From positions 1 through 19,518 of the forward strand of contig JALLPB010000410.1 of NCBI GenBank assembly GCA_036939975.1: 19,518 nt of DNA, read 5' to 3'. Shown here piece by piece: positions 9,286 to 19,170 of the stretch. Under the pieces are notes generated by a model that saw nothing but the letters and a program-made list of their open reading frames with translations, was not told the origin of the DNA and made no database searches. Within the stretch, counting starts at the first letter, position 1. The number at the start of each line of letters is the position of its first letter. The position numbers were made by a program, and so were the translations under genes. Source of the stretch: Cyclostephanos tholiformis. Lineage: Eukaryota > Bacillariophyta > Thalassiosirophyceae > Thalassiosirales > Thalassiosiraceae.

Positions 9286-10418
9286 CTGTCTGCCACCCAC
9301 TCCAGCATGACGCGCATTATGTCCACATTATGAGCAACTCTCTGTGCGCTCGGTTTTTAATTTCGCAAGGGGGGATGAGTTCTATCATACTTTTGATAGG
9401 TGCATTTTAAAGCAAATTTTTTTCTAACACAGGCGACGTCTGCCGCCGCCCCTGCTGCTGCCCCTGTCACCAACCGTCGCTGTCTTATGCCCATTCTGGC
9501 ACAATTCGTGTGCTTGCCACATTATAGGCGATGCCAGGCATGCTGATTTGGTTTAATTTGTGCTGTGGGGGCTGCTTTGGGCGCCGAAATGCAAACCCAT
9601 CACGAAATAGAGAGAGGGTAGGGGCCCAGGCCTTAGGCCTTAGGCGGTTGCCAATCGAGTAAAAAACACAACAATCAAACAGAAGATGATGTAGCGGGGG
9701 GGAAGGTATATTATAGACGAGACGAGTCTGCGGCGAAACATATGGGGTTGGAATTTTTGCGTCGTTTTGGGGCATTTAAGTATGAAACAAAAAATGATGA
9801 AAATAAAATCAGTCGTAGCATTAAACGGCCACCAAAGGACAAAGAACACATGACAATCAACAACAAAATGTGGGCGAGGTGTAGAAGAGGTGGGGAAGGG
9901 TGAGAGACATGGAGGGGACACATGGGGAGAGCAAACAAAATGATTTTGGGGCGATCGAGTGTCGATGTTGATAAAAAACAAAATAAATTAAATGAGACTA
10001 CTAATTATTTTTTTTCTTAGCCAATTTACATTATAGAATAAAATCCTTCGATGGGGTCCTCAACCAACCCATCGCAAAGAGATCATCTCCAAGATGGGGT
10101 GGCTATAAGCAAGATAGCAATGTCGCTGGACCCAGCGATCGGATCCGCCATGGAGATGTTAGTGCTCCGGTTCGTTAAATCCATACTATTCCTATGTTGT
10201 AATTTTACGACAGGTACTTAAAATTCATCACAAAGAGGTGATGATGGAGGCTTTCTTAAAGTTTTTGCTTTTATTAAGCATTTTAATTATTAGACAGAAT
10301 ATATGAAAAACCTTCATGTATGTAGGTAATATATAACCAGATTATGATTGATTACGATTTCGGTTGGCATGAAAGGAATCAGACAAAAATTAAAAATGGG
10401 AGAGGTGTCTGTAGTATC

Positions 10419-10447
10419 TATCTTCTTAGGTACCAGATTCTCTGAAG
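10419..10447. repeat. Direct repeat, copy 2
   Basis: Contains CTTAGGTACCAGATTCTCTG, the partner of 8930-8958. It overlaps a second local direct repeat: GGAATC(A/G)GACAAAAATTA occurs at about 10376 and again at about 10448. Confidence 0.8.
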
Positions 10448-10491
10448 GAATCGGACAAAAATTAATAATATGGAAGAGATAAATAAAAATC

Positions 10492-10496
10492 AAAAA
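10492..10496 (-). terminator. RNA polymerase III terminator for tRNA-Arg
   Basis: Five T residues on the minus strand, 27 bases past the tRNA 3' end, are the first run of four or more T downstream of it. A short T-run is the usual Pol III stop signal. Confidence 0.55.
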
Positions 10497-10523
10497 TTAG
10501 CACATAATAACCGTTGGACAATA

Positions 10524-10595
10524 TTCCCGAGGCGGGACTCGAACCCGCAGCTTTCTGATTAGAAGTCAGACGCGCTACCATTGCGCCACACGAGA
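10524..10595 (-). tRNA. trnR-UCU: tRNA-Arg (anticodon UCU)
   Basis: The minus strand folds as a 72-base cloverleaf without intron. The acceptor arms are TCTCGTG and CTCGGGA with discriminator A. The D arm is GCGC/GCGC around AATGGTA, the anticodon stem is TCTGA/TCAGA with loop CTTCTAA, and the T arm is GCGGG/CCCGC around TTCGAGT. The anticodon TCT reads AGA. The acceptor stem has one T-T mismatch (position 6-67) and one G-T pair. No CCA is encoded, as expected for a nuclear gene. The A box (TGGCGCAATGG) and B box (GGTTCGAGTCC) are intact. The gene is divergent from the gamma-glutamyltransferase gene, whose ATG is 92 bases away, so their promoters share one short space. Confidence 0.93.
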
Positions 10596-10687
10596 TCCTA
10601 CTTAAACTAACGAAAAAGTATATTTATAAAGTATAATTTTTGTCGTGGAGTAGCCTGAAAATCGCCGCCTACGATGAGGATCGTTCT

Positions 10688-13528
10688 ATGACCACTCCCG
10701 GGCATGCCGCTATGAGCGAATCCATGGAGTCCTACCAGCGGGGGGGACTCGGCTTCGTCGCCGGGGGGCGGTATCGATTACGACCACCAACAACGAACGA
10801 CGACGACGACGATGATGATCGCGCCCGATCGTCGTCATTGCCGCCACGCCGCCTGCGGCAATCTTCCGACGACTACGATGACTGCGATGACGATGGCGAT
10901 AACGACCGGCTGATCCTTGGCCGCGGACGATTCTCGTTCCTTGGGGAGGCCGACGACGACGACGACATTGAGGCGGACGACGATCGAGTAGCGGTCGTAG
11001 GTGGACGATGGCGACCACCGCGACGATGGCGGTGGTGGTTCGCCGCGGCGCTATTCGCGTCGGCGTTCGTCATTTCTTGCGAATTCTACGCTCGTGGACG
11101 AAGGGCGGATGTCGTCGTCGTTGCCAGACATGTCGAAAAGTCGTCGTGTGAAGCGTCGTCTCGTTCTTCGTACATGGATCTCAAGAATTCCTCGACCAGT
11201 GAGTGGAGAGACGGGGGGCCGAATAGTTCATTTTCTTCTTTCTACATCGATGGCGACCCCTCACGTTCGATACTCGTCACCCTCCCCTCAAATCAGTCGA
11301 GAACGTGCTCAACGGGGCGGTGGCGACGGACGATAAAACATGCTCGCGAATAGGACTCGACGTACTACGGGAGGGTGGCAACGCCGCGGACGCGTCGATC
11401 GCTGCTGCTCTTTGCCTCGGTGTAACGAATCCTGCGTCGTCGGGTCTTGGGGGCGGAGCTTTCATACTGGTCCACTCGGATGCCTCGATCGCGAGGGAGG
11501 CCGATCGTCGTCGTAGTCGTCGTTCGCTGTCAACCGACGACGGAAATGACGACGACGACGACGACGACGACGTACCGTTCGTTGATGAGAGAGTCCGACG
11601 GGACGACGACATCAACATCGATGACGGGGAAGGCGGTGGAAGGTGGGGGAGGAAGGTCGCCGAGTTCATCGACTGTCGGGAGACCGCCCCCCAAAACACC
11701 TCTCCCGAAACCTTGAATTCCTTCCTCCAATCCCCGGAGTCGTCGACGATCGGCGGGATGTCCATTGCCGTCCCGGGCGAGCTCCGCGGCCTAGAGCTGC
11801 TCCACCGTCGTCACGGGTCGATGCCGTGGTCTCGACTCGTGCGTCCCGCGTACGAGCTGGCGAGGGACGGCGTCGTCGTCGGTCGGTACCTCGCGAGCGC
11901 GATCGAGAGGAACAGGATGCACTTGCGCACGATGCCGGAATTGGGAAAGACGCTCACGAGGGACGGCGACGGCACGACGCCGTTGGAGGAGGGGGACGTA
12001 ATGGTGAGGGCGCGGTTCGCGGAGACGCTTAGGTCGATCATGGAGGGTGGTTCGAACGCGTTGTATCGAGGGGAATTGGGCGAATCGCTGGCGAGAGTGA
12101 GTGGGGGGGGCGTGGTCAGGCACGACTTCATATCGTATTGCACCTTTGCGTTAGTTCATTTATCGCGTTTATTCCCGCACACTGATCGTCTCATCTTTCA
12201 ATGCAACACAAAAAGGATATCCTCGACGCTGGTGGGATCATCACGTCGGAAGATATAATGAATTATCGCCCCGTATTGGTGAGTGCTTTTCTTCGCACAA
12301 GCCATGTTCCAGTTGTTTCCTTCCCCGCTTGTCGCGCTTGATTCTCGTCCACTCATTTTTGCCCCCATCCCAGAGAGATCCCCTGATATCTCAAGTGAAT
12401 GGCCACAACGTGGTGGGGCCTGGCCCACCCTCAAGCGGCGGCGGGGCGGTCATAGGCGCCCTGAGGTTCCTCTCTGGATTCAGCGCGCCATATTCCTCGT
12501 CGTTCGACACCCTATCTCAACATCGATATGTGGAGGCTTGCCGTCATGTTTTCGCGATACGCATGTCCCTGAGCGATCCAAAGTTCGATAGCGACACGAA
12601 TTTGAATGCGGTAAGGGATCTTATCGAGGGGGGATATATGGAGACGTTGCGCATGGGAACGTCAGACGATGCAGTGCTAAACATGTCGCAGTACGGCGGA
12701 CCGAAATGGGCACAGTTGAATCGGGCGGCCGAGTATTCCGACGAGGGGGGTCCGGTGAAGGATGCCAAAGAAGGCGACCGAAGAAGGAGGATGGGAGAAA
12801 GGACTGGTGCCAATAATGACACGACTGCGATCTCGTTCAGGAATTTAAGGCTTTTTAATTACCTTGAGGACCATGGCACTACGTCTCTTTCGGTGATCGA
12901 TAGTAATAGGAATACCGTTACAATAACCAGCTCCGTCAACCTTGAGTTCGGATCCAAGGTCATTAGTCCCTCCACAGGCGTATTGTTGAACAATCAGATG
13001 GACGACTTCTCGTCACCTGGTCAATCTAACTCCTTCGGACTTAGACCAAGCGAGACGAATTTTCCTCTGCCGGGGAAGAGACCATTGTCTTCGATGTCAC
13101 CCACGATGGTATTCAGGGACAGCAGTGGGAGCGGCCACAGTCCTGCCACCCCCCAAGACGATCTGGGTGAGCTGGTGCTGTCACTCGGCGCCTCCGGTGG
13201 GCCCAAGATTATCACGGCGGTTCTGCAAACAATACTCAATTACGCACTTGTTGGGATGCCCCTATTCGAGTCAGTGTCGGCGCCTCGGATACACGATCAG
13301 CTCCTGTATCACGGTGCCGTTGGCACGAATGTCGAGCGGTGCACGTTGCCCCAGGGACCTGAAATCGTATTGTCAAGTCGCACGCGCATGGCGCTGGAGA
13401 GGAGGGGGCACGACCTGATTGAAACCGACTACCTCGGGGCGGTGCAGGCAGTGGCGGTTGATTTCGAAAATGGCTCATTAACCGCAGTTTCTGACATTCG
13501 CAAGCAGGGAATGCCGGCTGGGTATTGA
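10688..13528 (+). CDS. GGT: Gamma-glutamyltransferase, type II membrane form, four exons
   Basis: This enzyme cleaves or transfers the gamma-glutamyl group of glutathione and related amides (N-terminal nucleophile hydrolase). I infer exons 10688-11198, 11297-12096, 12216-12278 and 12374-13528. The introns have GTGAG donors (11199, 12097, 12279) and CAG or AAG acceptors, and all joins keep frame, giving 842 residues. Residues 1-115 are Asp/Arg-rich and presumably cytosolic. A membrane segment follows at about 118-136, so the enzyme should face outside or a lumen. Family landmarks are NGAVATDDKTCSRIG, GGNAADASIAAALCLGV, SGLGGGAF, CRETAP (Arg298, substrate carboxylate), then GGMSIAVPGE and DAGGIITSEDI (short exon 3). 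Further on are HGTTSLSVID (Thr628 as the nucleophile at the cleavage point), LLNNQMDDF, GASGGPKIITAV and the terminal DIRKQGMPAGY. An Asp-rich insertion (about residues 235-280) and the acidic N-terminus make it longer than the usual 570-600. The ATG at 10688 is the first in frame; 10712 is an alternative. Confidence 0.93.
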
Positions 13529-14505
13529 TCCTCTTATAGCCAGGTGTTCAGCGTATGCATACCGAGTAGTAGCTTGGAAACATTCAGGACCAAATGACGC
13601 CGCTGATCCGTTCCGACGAGGATGTCGACGGTGAAATGGTTGAGGGGAGGAGGATGAGGCATCTGTGTGGGGTAGATGACGAGTGGCTCGTAGCAGCGGC
13701 CGCAGCATCGTCGTCATCGCCTTCTCAAGGTCAAAATCATCCATCAGAGTGGCGGTGTGGACAAAATATATGTTGAAATTTGGTCATCTTTGTATGTGTA
13801 GACGATGATGAATATTTAGACATAGATTGCACCTCTGATTTTGTAAAACGCTCCAAAATCCCCTAGTCATCGAGGTGCACATGATTCTGGTTGATCCACC
13901 CACAAACGAAGGATCAGAAGAGGATTCGTTAGGGTCTAGGTGATGGTTACTTTGCCAATTCTACTTCGTATCTGTTGGCGGCCCATTGATAAACCGCGGT
14001 TTATGACACTCATGACCAAGGATGTAAGTGAATATTGATCCTTCTTTAGCGAACAAATTAAATGAATACTAATAGTTATAGCGTGATTGTTGAACATGTA
14101 AAAAGGGGAGAGGCCTCTTCATTATTTGTCGTATTCACACTCAAATAAATCCAGTTCTGCCTCGAACGAATAATGACATCAAAATAGTGATGGTATTACC
14201 TCAGGCGAAAAAAAACGGACATGTCCTGAATCAAGATTGTGATACTTCCCCAACCACGATCGGCGTCATTCGCCCGTTCTCTACCTGCCGTTATTTTTTC
14301 GATCGCCATCGTCGTCCGTTCTTCCCTCGTCAACATTCGGTTTATTTGCGCACCGAACGCCGTTCGTTTACCCCATTCCTCGCGGTGAGTGGGCCCGAAA
14401 CAACCCCCCACTCGCCGACAAACATAAAAGAAAGCAGTGTCGTATAATACATCCGAATACACACCAGGCACTTGACCCCATTCCCCCACCCAAAAAAGCC
14501 CCCCC
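13529..14505. other. Convergent 3' region of GGT and the SelU-like gene
   Basis: No supportable gene in these 977 bases. The left part continues CGA/GAC-rich composition (13590-13740) with short open frames on both strands; none shows a known domain. On the minus strand the right part is the expected 3' untranslated region of the selenoprotein-like gene. It holds a hairpin CGAAC/GTTCG near 14354-14366 and AATAAA-like words. A SECIS element would be expected here, but I could not identify one securely. Confidence 0.5.
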
Positions 14506-15877
14506 CTATAATCTCGATGCCTCGCATATAGCAATGTCCACGACCATGCCAGGATCGGCGTGGGTGCCGGGGGATTCGTCGTAGTGTGCGAACAAGACGG
14601 AAGTCGGTGATAGGACGAACGTCCCACCGTGAATGGTGGATTGCTCGAGTTTGGGCGGGATGTAGAAGGCTGTTCGTTTCGCGCGCGATGTATAATATAT
14701 ACACATAGATATCGAGGATGGCATGCGAACGATATGAGAGAGGGAGCGAGGATATGAGGAGGTGGGGGGGGAGGGAGGGGGGGATATGAGGGGAGGGGGG
14801 GGGAAGGTGGGGAGATCTCAAGGATGACGATGGCCGGGCAGGGAATAAAATCCAGGGAACGGAACCAAAAATTCAGTCGCGTTTCCACGATGACTCACCT
14901 TTATTCCACTTGCCCAAAACTTCGAACAGCTGTTGGGTTTCGAAAGGGACAAACGAATGCGCATCATCGTGGAAGCCAATAATCATCGTTAGGGCGGACA
15001 TTCGTGATAAAGAAAGGTCAAAAAACCGATGGAGGTGTGTATAATCATCATCAAATTCTCGTGTACCACATGGAGGGGGGGGGGGGGGGGATAATCGTCC
15101 CCTCTCGGGGACGGGGTGTCCTCGCTCTCTCACCTGGTCCAACGAACCTCCCTCCTTCCCCCCGAATATCCGATCCTTGAACCTCAATGCGGTCGCGGGC
15201 CTTATCATGCTATCCCATCCCCTATTCGTCATCAACGCATCGTACAGACCATTATTCGGATCGGCGTATATCCAATCCATCCCATCCCTCACGCCCAGGT
15301 GTTCGCACAACGATAATCCCACCTCCGGCTTGCCGATCGATATCAACGACGTGTGCACGTTGGCATTCGCGAGCTCGTTCCTCTTATTCGAATATTGGAG
15401 GATCTGCTCCTGACAGAAGGGTCATCCGAACGACCTAGTTAATACGAGTAGGGATATTCCATCGGACGAACCGAGGATGGTCGACGCCGATGACACGGCC
15501 GACCCGTCGAGGCGGTACAAGCCTTCCGTCGCGGATGACGACCGCAGCGCATCGCGGACGTCGATCGCGCGCGCGAGCTCGGAGGGCGATCCTGAAATGA
15601 CAACGGCGGCGGTGGCGGATGGGGTGGAGGATGCGCACCCGCACGAGCCGTCGTCATCGCCCGCGCCGGTCGCGGCGACCACGACCGCCCACGGCGACGA
15701 CCGCGATGGTGATACTCGATGCGGCGACGACGACGGACGAGATGATGTCGAGGAATACGGCGCGAGGAGGAATGCAGCAGCATTCGTCGATGAGGGGACG
15801 ACGAAGAGGATGAGCGGGGCCAGCAGTAGCCCGAACGGGACGAGGAGTCGCCTGCTCCCCCTTGCGCGATTCGTCAT
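14506..15877 (-). CDS. SELENOU: Plastid-targeted PRXL2/SelU-like selenoprotein (U-P-F-C)
   Basis: A thioredoxin-fold, peroxiredoxin-like protein (AhpC/TSA_2, PRXL2/FAM213/SelU type), presumably a plastid thiol or peroxide oxidoreductase. I infer exons 15877-15134, 14929-14899 (31 bases) and 14669-14506. The donors are GTGAGA and GTGAGT and the acceptors CAG; the joins keep frame and give 312 residues ending in TAG. Residues 11-28 are a hydrophobic signal peptide. NAAA|FLLAP (cut before Phe36) and the Ser/Arg-rich stretch after it fit a diatom plastid presequence. The domain has LLVLTRSFG, then in-frame TGA (residue 152), then PFCQEQ; later come SLISIGKPEVGLSLCEHLGV, WIYADPNNGLYDAL, IRPATALRFKDR, GGSLDQ|LFEVLGKWNK and YIPPKLEQSTIHGG. 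The TGA falls where family members have Cys or Sec of the (C/U)xxC motif, and coding continues in the same frame, so selenocysteine is the best reading. A point mutation from TGT/TGC is the alternative. Family confidence is high; recoding is likely but unproven. Confidence 0.87.
15422..15424 (-). other. Probable selenocysteine (UGA) recoding site
   Basis: The TGA codon lies between GGG-side residues SFG and PFC of the redox motif. The minus-strand frame is open for 151 codons before it and for 96 codons after it within the same exon. The conserved domain spans it without a gap, so splicing cannot explain it. Insertion of Sec needs a SECIS stem-loop in the 3' untranslated region below 14506. 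Confidence 0.75.
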
Positions 15878-16000
15878 TGCTATTAGGATTATTTTTGCTA
15901 CACTACAACATAAATATATCTGAGAGAGATGCTAAAAATTCTCGGTGTATTTTTTGGGGTGAAATTCTACGTAGTACCAGACTTAACCATAAGTACGGAC

Positions 16001-16036
16001 GGGTTTTTTTACGTGTTTAACTACATAGTCCGGACA
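16001..16036 (+). repeat. Candidate left terminal inverted repeat
   Basis: GGGTTTTTTTACGTGTTTAA continues to ATAGTCCGGACA. The last 12 bases match the right end exactly in inverted orientation; the outer part matches only with gaps. Part of the match is a palindrome (GTCCGGAC), which lowers its weight. Confidence 0.45.
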
Positions 16037-16268
16037 GATTCTTATAACAGCTATAACTTGATGGGCGTCGGCACTATGACATTGCCCCAAAGTACATATC
16101 GACTCCCCATGAGCTGGTCAACACCTTTGTACTTATGCATGTGTTGTCACAGTGTCATTATCCTTCTCAAATTCTTGCCGGAAGGTACCTTATGAAATCT
16201 TTTTTTTTTACTATGCCCTTAAACACGTAATGATTTGGTTGCACAAAGTTCTCGAAATCCGCTACACC

Positions 16269-19170
16269 ATGTCCAATATTACTCCAACTTCATCAACGCC
16301 CAAGAATGTCAAGCAGCGATCCCGCGCCCTTAGAGGGCTCGATCCTGACAACCCAAATGACAAGGCGTTCGAATTGGTGACCATGTTTGTGTCTTTTTTT
16401 GTGCTTTCACAACTCATCTTTTTTTCTTTTTTTTGCTATCATGCCTCCCCCCCTCGAGGACATCACCGATTATTTTATAACCCCCCCCCCCCCACATGCA
16501 CACCATTTACTAGGTGGCCATATATCGACTCCCGATTGATTATGCGATGGAATTAACGGGTGCGACCTGCGCCCGTTCGACCATGTACCAGCGCTTGCAG
16601 AGGTTCAAACAGAAGCAGCAAGAAGAATTCGGACATGAAATCATCTTTGATGGCAAAGATGATGGCGGGGGGGGGGGGGGGAGTATCAGTCGTTCCGCCA
16701 ATTAATGGGGTTGATCAGACGCCAAAACCCCCAGCAGGAGGAGGTTTGACTTCTGCAGAGGTTGAATCTGGGATTAAAGATCTCCCCCCCTGGATTGATT
16801 CTGAGAGCTGTGCCAAAATGTTAACGCGTAGAAAGCGTAAGAGCATAACTGAGGCGCACAGCTATCGTCTGACGGAACAGGTAAGCGATCTCTATCGTTC
16901 GGGGCGTTACAAAAGCGCTTTTAAGGCATGTACTAGCCTACTTCGGCCGCCACCGGAGGCAGTTGCTGCTCAACGCACAAAGGGGATCAGTGTCACGAAA
17001 GCTATTAAGCGCATCAACGATCAGATGTTATCGTCCCCAAATGACAAAAAGCTAAAACGGACTATTATCTATGAGGCGTTGCAACGGGGTTCGTTTGGTG
17101 TGTCTCCATTGAAAATGGGTAGGCCACGAATTGTCCCCCCCGAGCTTACACATGGCTTGGCATGCCATGCTGTAATGATGCAGTCATCCGGCGAGGGTGA
17201 GGCTTCATCTCTCAAAATGAGAGCGGTTGCAGGGGCTATAACTTTGGGAACGGTACATGAGAACAAATTTAGTGCCAGCTATCTGTGGAGACGCACTCGG
17301 AAGGAGCATCCGAGGATGCTGTTGCCAAGAAAAGCAATTAACAACGAGGATAGACGCGTCGATTGGCTCACGTACAAAAATATTATGGACTGGAACAGTC
17401 GGGCAAAGCAATTTCTCATAAGCTGTGGGATGTGCACACCGGAGCAGGGGCTTATTCGTAAGTCAGACGTTTGCATTTTCTCTTCCACAACCAAATGACT
17501 CAACATTTGTCTGTTCATTTGTTTGTTTCTATTTTTCAGACGGGGTAGAGAGCGAGGTGGGTCTCGTCCACATGGACGACGTTGATTGGTTTTTAACCTT
17601 GGACGAGACCCACCATGAGTTCTCTACCGTAGGCACGAAGGGTGGTGCCACCGCGGGGCGTTACGTCCATCCATCATTCCCCCGATCGGGGGAGCGGTGC
17701 GTTGCAAGCAACTTCCACACTACTGGAGTTTACGGCACCACTCTTCGTGGCGAGCCCCTGCCCCCCCTGTACATCCTTAGCACAGGCTCGAAAAAAGAAG
17801 AGGACTATAAGATTGACCCTCAAGTCTGTGAGGGGCTTCCCACAGTGACCGCTAGCTACGGCGCTGATGTGGAAACGATATACTCATCGTACATCTCTGT
17901 TCGATCAAAGGGTTCCATGGACACGGGATTGTGGCATCAACTGATTCGTACAGTGTACACTCCACTGTGGAAGGGGCGTATATCACCCGAACCAGTCCGT
18001 GATCCTTTGACTAAGAAACTGATTTCTGGACCTCTTTTTGTGAAGACGGATGCAGGACCCGGGCGATTGTCAAAGGAAGCTGACAGCATGGACTTTCGTG
18101 AGCAAATGGCATCAATGGGTGTTCATATTTTGTTATCTCTTCCAAACGGCACCTCATGCACTGCTGAGATGGACCAGCTGTTTGAGAAATTCAAGCCGGC
18201 ATGTTCAAAGAGTGCTCTTCGGGTGGCTGCTAGGAAGATGAAATTGAGGGCAGACGTGCGGTTGGTGGATCTGACAATGAATGACGATGGTGACGAGTCC
18301 AAAGAGTCTGAGAATGATGATGATAATGACGACGGTAAGAAGCAAAAGAGTGTTTGCAATGTTAGTTTTTCAAACTTGGATCTTGGCAACTTGGTGAATG
18401 GTTGGCCGGGGGACCCCATCGAGAAACGGCCATTTGATTGTCACTTCACGGAGGAGAGAATCATTAAGACTTGGATAGCGGTAGGATTCCTACCAATGAC
18501 GGGAAACGCAGCCAACGACCCAAAGGTAAGACATGAGTTGGGTGATGGTGGAGCACCGCCCGAGGCCGCAATTCGCATGAAAGCTCTGAACAAGGAGTAT
18601 AGGAAGACGGCAAAGGTACTGACGGGGATGGGGTTTAATGGGGGTGTGATGGATGTGAAAATCGCAAAGGTGAAGAAGGCAGCGGTGTTTGAGGATAACG
18701 AGGCAAGGATTCAGTACCTTGTTGATAATCGTTGCATGAATAAAGCAGGTGGACTTTTCAAGACGGGATTGTTGGTGGCAAATTGTCAGGTGGTGAACGA
18801 ATGCAACAGGCGGGTAGCGGGAGTGGAAAAGAAGAAGATGGAGGCAGCTGCTACAAAGAAGGTTGATCAGTCGGTAGATACGTGGAACAAGGCAAAGGGG
18901 GCCTATGTGGAGTGGGTGACGACAGGGCGGAAGGTCGATGATGCAAACGGTTGCCCAGATTTGGACAGGCCTTCGAGTTATGCTGTGGTGAAGTTCCTCC
19001 TGCCAAAGATTGACATTAAAGGGGAACTACGTTTGAAAGACTTTGGGACAATGAAGAAGTGCAATACATGGCTTGGGGGGATTGGAAGGGGGATGACATG
19101 GGACGAGCACATGGAGGCGGCTGTGGCAAAATCGATGGAAAACCCACTGTTCACTTTGGGGGGTGTCTAA
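16269..19170 (+). CDS. DDE transposase, three exons, one homopolymer frameshift
   Basis: I infer exons 16269-16376, 16514-17457 and 17540-19170. The first intron is 137 bases (GTGACC...CTAG) and the second 82 bases (GTAAGT...TTTTCAG), both keeping frame. The start carries a basic helical region (YRLPIDYAMELTGATC, then RSTMYQRLQRFKQKQ), probably DNA-binding. Next come a Lys/Arg-rich region (MLTRRKRKSITEAH) and an HTH-like stretch. The catalytic part has LTLDETHHEF (Asp at 17602), FVKTDAGPGR (Asp at 18049) and TAEMDQLFEKFK (Asp at 18172), after LPNGT. This resembles the pogo/DDE_1 order, but the first two acids are about 149 residues apart, longer than in pogo. Residues after the core are rich in Asp/Glu/Lys, and the C-terminal domain is conserved-looking but unassigned. 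The frame breaks at a 15-G run at 16667-16681; one base fewer there would restore it. Similar proteins are, from memory, repeated in diatom genomes. Ends at TAA 19168-19170. Confidence 0.85.
16667..16681 (+). repeat. Run of 15 G at the transposase frame break
   Basis: Upstream of the run, the coding frame reads EIIFDGKDDGG. Downstream, coding resumes one base later as VVPPINGVDQTPKPPAGGG. In the original frame a stop follows after seven more residues (TAA at 16703-16705). Replication slippage or a sequencing/assembly miscount would both give this. Confidence 0.85.

Larger units (their letters stand above)
8022..10523. other. Long AT-rich interval without recognised genes
   Basis: About 2.5 kb without a supportable gene. 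8080-8760 is very AT-rich and low in complexity, with recurring GATCTA and AATTGAACTAAC words (near 8214 and 8388). 9240-9290 holds a strong inverted repeat. 9420-9980 is more GC-rich, with purine-rich runs on the plus strand and minus-strand open frames up to 113 codons of low-complexity, Phe/Pro-rich composition that look non-coding. A 29-bp direct repeat occurs near both ends of the right part (8930 and 10419). Confidence 0.5.

Noticed and set aside
9640..9981. Minus-strand 113-codon frame with Phe/Ile-rich composition
   Set aside because: It is low in complexity, overlaps other frames of equal length, and has no domain, splice context or recognisable start signal.
13478..13744. Minus-strand 88-codon frame over the GGT 3' end
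   Set aside because: It overlaps the GGT stop and is explained by CGA/GAC-biased composition.
14873..15358. Separate 161-codon minus-strand gene
   Set aside because: It lacks an ATG at the domain start, is in the same frame as the frame ending at the TGA at 15422, and its tail past 15134 is intron sequence with a strong GTGAG donor. It is the continuation of the selenoprotein-like gene.
15929..16195. Plus-strand 88-codon frame at the left end of the transposon
   Set aside because: It covers the candidate terminal repeat and flank; the peptide is low in complexity and does not join the transposase by any evident splice.
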